Source: Rattus norvegicus (taxonomy: Eukaryota > Chordata > Mammalia > Rodentia > Muridae). Taken from it: DNA of 64,000 bases. Within the stretch, counting starts at the first letter, position 1. The number at the start of each line of letters is the position of its first letter. The notes beneath the pieces are model-generated. The model saw only the letters and a program-made list of their open reading frames with translations, made no database searches and was not told the origin of the DNA. Where the stretch lies: the NCBI RefSeq assembly GCF_036323735.1, contig NC_086034.1, forward strand, positions 12,583,001 through 12,647,000, in the 5' to 3' direction. Position numbers and translations under genes: made by a program. This document shows positions 59,801 through 64,000 of this stretch, piece by piece.

Positions 59801-62099
59801 TTTAATTAAATTTCTGCAAATGAAAGCAAGACTATCAGGTCCTTAACACAAGGCTTCACATTTATAAGTACTGGAGAAATGTTACACTCCAGACTGGGAA
59901 ACGGGTTTCCTTCTGCCCAAGCACAGGATCCCCAATTCCAAGTTTGCATGTGTGTTGGCTACTTTTCCTGAGACTGTGGGTGAGTTTATTAAACTCTTTT
60001 TTCTAAATGGGTACACAGATGTTTAATGAAGTAATGTCCAAATTTCACACACCTCATCAACAAGTGGCAAAGATCTATTTTAAAGCATCAGAGGTTTTTA
60101 AGTGTAGCACTAAAATACTGCCGTCATGTTATTTGGCTACAAGTATAAATTCCTGAGTGTTCAGAATGCACAATATAATCAGATGATTATCTTAAAGTTG
60201 TAGTGCATGAAATCTACATGTCCAACACCATCAAACAGGTAACAGCTTTCCTGAAAAACGTCCCACTTGCTTCTCAGTTGATCCTCACCTAGAAAGAGTC
60301 ACAATTAGACACAGCAAGCCCAAACCCACTGGTGGAGCAGTCCGTGTAGACAGAGGTGGCTCCACGGTGACTCACTGGATCAACCCCAAGGGAAGCCTCT
60401 CATCATTACTGTTTCATCACAACCAAAGTCTCTAATTATCATGTTGCATTTCCTAAGCATCCTTCCCCTCCAGTGACTAGCAAAAAGATGGCAGCTAAAG
60501 TGTCAAGCTCTGGTAAAAATGGTCCAGTCTGGAAACGTAGAAAACAGGAAATCAAGTATAAAACCGCTATTACATAACATACATGAAATACCCACAATAA
60601 TTTTCTGGACTACAGATGAGTTCATTGTTATTATTAAAGACACGTCAATACTTAAAGGGCAGATGGAAATGGAGCCACCTGTAACATGCCTGTAATCTCA
60701 TGCATGCGCGCTCTGACATGCACCATGCAAACGGGGAGAAAACAGAAAAGCAATAGGTGACCATGAGGAAGGTGGAGGAAAGTCTGAAATTGTACTGTAC
60801 CACGCTTTGTCAGAGAAGTAATGGACCAACTTCTCAGCTCCTTGCCAATGGCACAATGGGAGAGCAGAGACAAGAGAGAGACAGGACAACGGCATCAGAC
60901 CAGACGGAACACTGAGAATCGCCACAACTGCGCAGCAGCCAAGGTGTCTGCTCCGCCTGTCTGTCTAAGCATTACCCATCACTGTAAAAGTCTAACTGCA
61001 CATGGTGAGTCCCATTTGATAAGTTTATACTTTGTTGCTAAAGTGGTTTACAAGTTAGTACAAATATTCATGCTCATAGAAAAGTAGGTTTAACACTTCT
61101 TATACGAAGGGATCGCTTGAATTTCTCCAAACATAATACTGAAAAGAATTTTTAAACAATTTAATACTAATATTCCAAAAACCTAAGGAGATTAGGCCTA
61201 TATACCTTATGAAGGTAGAAAAAAGGCAAGAGAAATTTAGTAATTTAAAAAATCGTATAGCGCACTATAAAACTAAATATACTTAGTATTTGCTCATTTG
61301 TTTCTATTGCTGCAATGGCACTAAAGGCCTCTTAAAGGTACAGCTAACTGGACTTCAACTTCGAAATGACACTATAAAATGATACATGACCTTCCACACA
61401 TCGCTGTGAAGACAACATATTCAACCAAGTCCCTCTATAGAAAAGCTTCAAATGAATCCAATCATAGTTCCTGGTGATTTTGGAAACTAGGAATACTCTT
61501 TTGTCCTCTATATTTCAGAATGGTACCCCCAGAACTCAGAAAACTTAAGAGGACATAGGATTAACATGTACATTACTTAAAACTACAGAGGGACAGACTT
61601 CATAGGTCCAGGTAAGGCCTTTAAGTCACCAGAGGTGAGAGGTGACCAGTTACTGCAGGGCAGTCACTCAGAGCGCTGGCTCCATGCACCGTCTCTTACA
61701 CTCTCTCTTACACATCTACCTGGGAGTTCCGAGACAACATGTCTAAATTCTTTAATAACAGGGTGTGATTTGCCAGAGCAACACCTCTGAACAAGGACTG
61801 GCTAAAGGAACACTTTCTCCATCGGCAGAGAGGCCATCACAAAAAGCTCCAGACAGGAAATACTGAACGCTGCACCTGCCACAAGTTCACACACTGACAG
61901 AAACTAACACAGGTCTAGGTTTATGGGAAGTCCTGCTAGACTATAATTTAGGTGTGCATTTCTAATTAACCAATCAATAACTATGCTAGATAGCATCTGA
62001 AGTTGACTACAAAGGTATATGATATTACAGAGAAAAAAAAATGGCTTAGTTCAGTTTCTACCAAATTACCCTAGTTTCCATTTCAGCAAAATACTTTAA

Positions 62100-62500
62100 T
62101 TTTATGAAAAGTCACTCCAGAGCTAATCGCTCATAAAAGCACACCGCTGATGCAATCGTGCAGTCAGAGCTGACTGACATCACATCTCGGAGTCAATCAT
62201 ATTGGGCCATGTAAGTCAAGCCTATCAGCATGTCTGGCCGTTGAAATATGCATGGTAACTGCTCCTAGGGAACACACACGGCACTCAGCAAATGATTTCC
62301 TTCCAGAGCTCTGGCTAAGAACGTGTTGGCACTGGATTACACACAGAGATAAATGCACTGCAGTAATTTCTGTGGACTAAAAGAAAAAGATTTAATCATA
62401 ATTCTCTCAAATAATAATACATTGTCATCCACCAATAAAAGAGTGATTGCGAGTTATACTATGTGAAACTTGTGTATATGATTCAAAAGTATCTAGAACC
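62100..62500. promoter_or_regulatory. Candidate intronic conserved noncoding element
   Basis: Repeat-free sequence with dense transcription-factor-like words: TGATGCAAT (exact C/EBP-ATF composite core, 62148-62156), gagtcaatcat (PBX/MEIS-like) and atatgcat (POU-like). Conservation is unknown. Confidence 0.25.
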
Positions 62501-62684
62501 AGAAAAGATTATCTCCTTATAAAAGACTAGAAGGAAGTACATACAACTATTTAAGTTATTTTAGCTCCTTTATAATGAACTTATTATACCGTATATCAGA
62601 GGAAATTTTATATTTTACAGAAAAGGGTATCTACAATAAATTGCAAGATAAAGGCTCTGGATTTAGAATAAAATTCAACTGTAG

Positions 62685-62825
62685 TGTGTTGACTTACCCT
62701 GAACAAATTACAACATCACTCTGATTAACTGATTTGTATTTCTGACTACAAAATTAGAATAATTAATGGCTCTGACTATAGTTATATGGAGATGAAGTGA
62801 GAATTCAAATAAAATACCTACATAT
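62685..62825 (+). mobile_element. MIR-type SINE relic
   Basis: Order of landmarks gttgacttaccctgaacaaa, ttctgactacaaaattagaa, taattaatggctctgactat and gaattcaaataaaatacct follows MIR from core to 3' end, diverged. Confidence 0.5.
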
Positions 62826-64000
62826 TCAATGTTATATTTATCCTTTTCTTAAATATATGGTTATATTTTATAAACTATACATAAATATTTCCAAAGTGTA
62901 GTATTTAATTATTAGATTAAGGCTATGAACCCTGAGACATAATTCTTGAGCCAAAAAAGAGTGAAAAAGCAGAGAGCAAGCTGTGGAAAACAGGCAGGCT
63001 ATAAGTTCTACCATTTTAATGTGATTGTGGTAAATATAATTATTAGAATATAAATTTAGGCATCAAGAAACACATCCAGAAATTGCTGAACTGTTAGGAC
63101 AGAAGGAGACGTACTTTAGGCTCCTCCCACCTAAGCTGCTTTACACAGACAACAGTTACAGAGAATCACTACGGTATTTTAAGTAACGTAAGGAAGAGGA
63201 AATTCTGATGTTAGGTATAGCAACAAATGGTGTCGCTCTTAAATATGATGCTGAAGCACCAAGTGTGGTAGGAGAAGCTATCTGGACTTGTCAGTAAGGC
63301 CTTCTGCTTGGTGGGCGTTAGCGCGGAAGGAGCAACTCATGCTACTAACGGAAGTCTCCACAGACACAGCAGGAAGAGGTTCAACATACCTAAACAGAGA
63401 TTATTTTCTGTACCCTATAAAGATTTTATTTGAAATCGAAAGATAGCACAAAGTAAATATTAGCATTCATTTTTAATAAAAATTATAAAAGAATACAACT
63501 CATCAGTTCTAGAGAAAGCCATGTAAAGCTGGGACCTTCTATACTTCTCTCAGAGTTATTCTTAAATTTGGCAATATTTCTGGCCAGTACAGCTTTGTGA
63601 AATGGCCTGGGTACATACTCCTAATAACTGACACTCTCTCACTCTGTGTGCTTTCTAAAGGCTATCTTCCTTCCACACTGTATCTACCACGTCTAACATC
63701 TTCCACTCACTCTTACAACTCAAAAGAAACCCAAGCTGCTACTTCTGAAGACTCAGTCCCACTCCCAGCCTCTACATTTAATGATAAACACTCTAGGTAA
63801 TGCTCAAGTAGGCATCAGAAAGAACTTTTAAAGTGAAACATTACAATGAAAGCGATATTCTTTAACTCTCACCTATTATAATCAACCAATGTAACAACTG
63901 AGTGCTGGGAACTGAAAACTACGTAAATGTAGAAACAGGTACTATCATGTTGAATGTTCATTTAGTATAGAAAGAAACCTAAGACCTATTCTAAAGTGTC

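Larger units (their letters stand above)
55166..64000 (-). other. Presumed intron upstream of the terminal exon
   Basis: No further exon with good splice sites and a persuasive frame was recognised on the minus strand up to the window edge. Contents: a B3 SINE (55565-55750), an L1 3'UTR (56555-56862), MIR-like relics (59650-59800, 62685-62825) and long AT-rich single-copy stretches. These include a possible conserved noncoding element near 62.1-62.5 kb and a CpG-enriched patch at 58.69-58.88 kb. A large terminal intron fits the giant CCSER genes but does not prove the identity. Confidence 0.5.

Overview
This is a mammalian, almost certainly rat (Rattus-like), nuclear window. It holds two ID SINEs with intact tRNA-like Pol III boxes and perfect 15-16 bp target-site duplications. 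It also holds B2/B3/B4-type SINEs, rodent L1 copies whose 3'UTRs end in the rat-type A-rich tail, and long rodent microsatellites. There are no bacterial-style operons, CRISPR arrays, rRNAs or functional tRNA genes, and no CpG island.

The only protein-coding sequence I can defend is one exon on the minus strand, 54359-55147. It is a 262-codon terminal exon of a basic Ser/Pro-rich protein that ends in TAA and carries an SxIP-type EB1-binding motif. I think it is the last exon of a CCSER-family protein (Ccser2/Gcap14 best guess, Ccser1 next), but the identity comes from recall and is not proven. The sequence to its right (55148-64000) reads as intron. The sequence to its left, to about 50370, may be a long 3'UTR ending at an AATAAA on the minus strand. 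The rest looks like intergenic or gene-desert DNA.

Layout. 1-4.8 kb: unassigned DNA, then an antisense, internally deleted L1 (5'UTR monomers, ORF1 start, ORF2 fragment) and a second antisense L1 3'UTR piece. 6.8-10.3 kb: an ancient L1 interrupted by an ID element, an ERV-type solo LTR and a B3, followed by a younger L1 3' end. 11.4-17.8 kb: a nearly full-length but dead sense-strand L1 carrying a nested ~330 bp rodent repeat and a 34-A tract. 17.8-20.4 kb: SINEs, a recent L1 3' end and an ERV1-like LTR. 20.4-30 kb: mostly unassigned DNA with an AT-rich homeodomain-site cluster (22.6-22.8 kb), a MIR, the rodent repeat again, and two MaLR LTRs, the first split by a clean L1 insertion. 30-43 kb: largely unique DNA with a 12-bp minisatellite, a composite GATA array, SINEs and a retrocopy-like 3' end. 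43-50 kb: ancient L1 relics and AT/CA microsatellites. 50-64 kb: the minus-strand gene end.

I see no cooperating gene system here. The informative biology is the nested transposon stratigraphy, the candidate regulatory elements and the terminal exon. All repeat family names come from recall of consensus sequences, without a database comparison.
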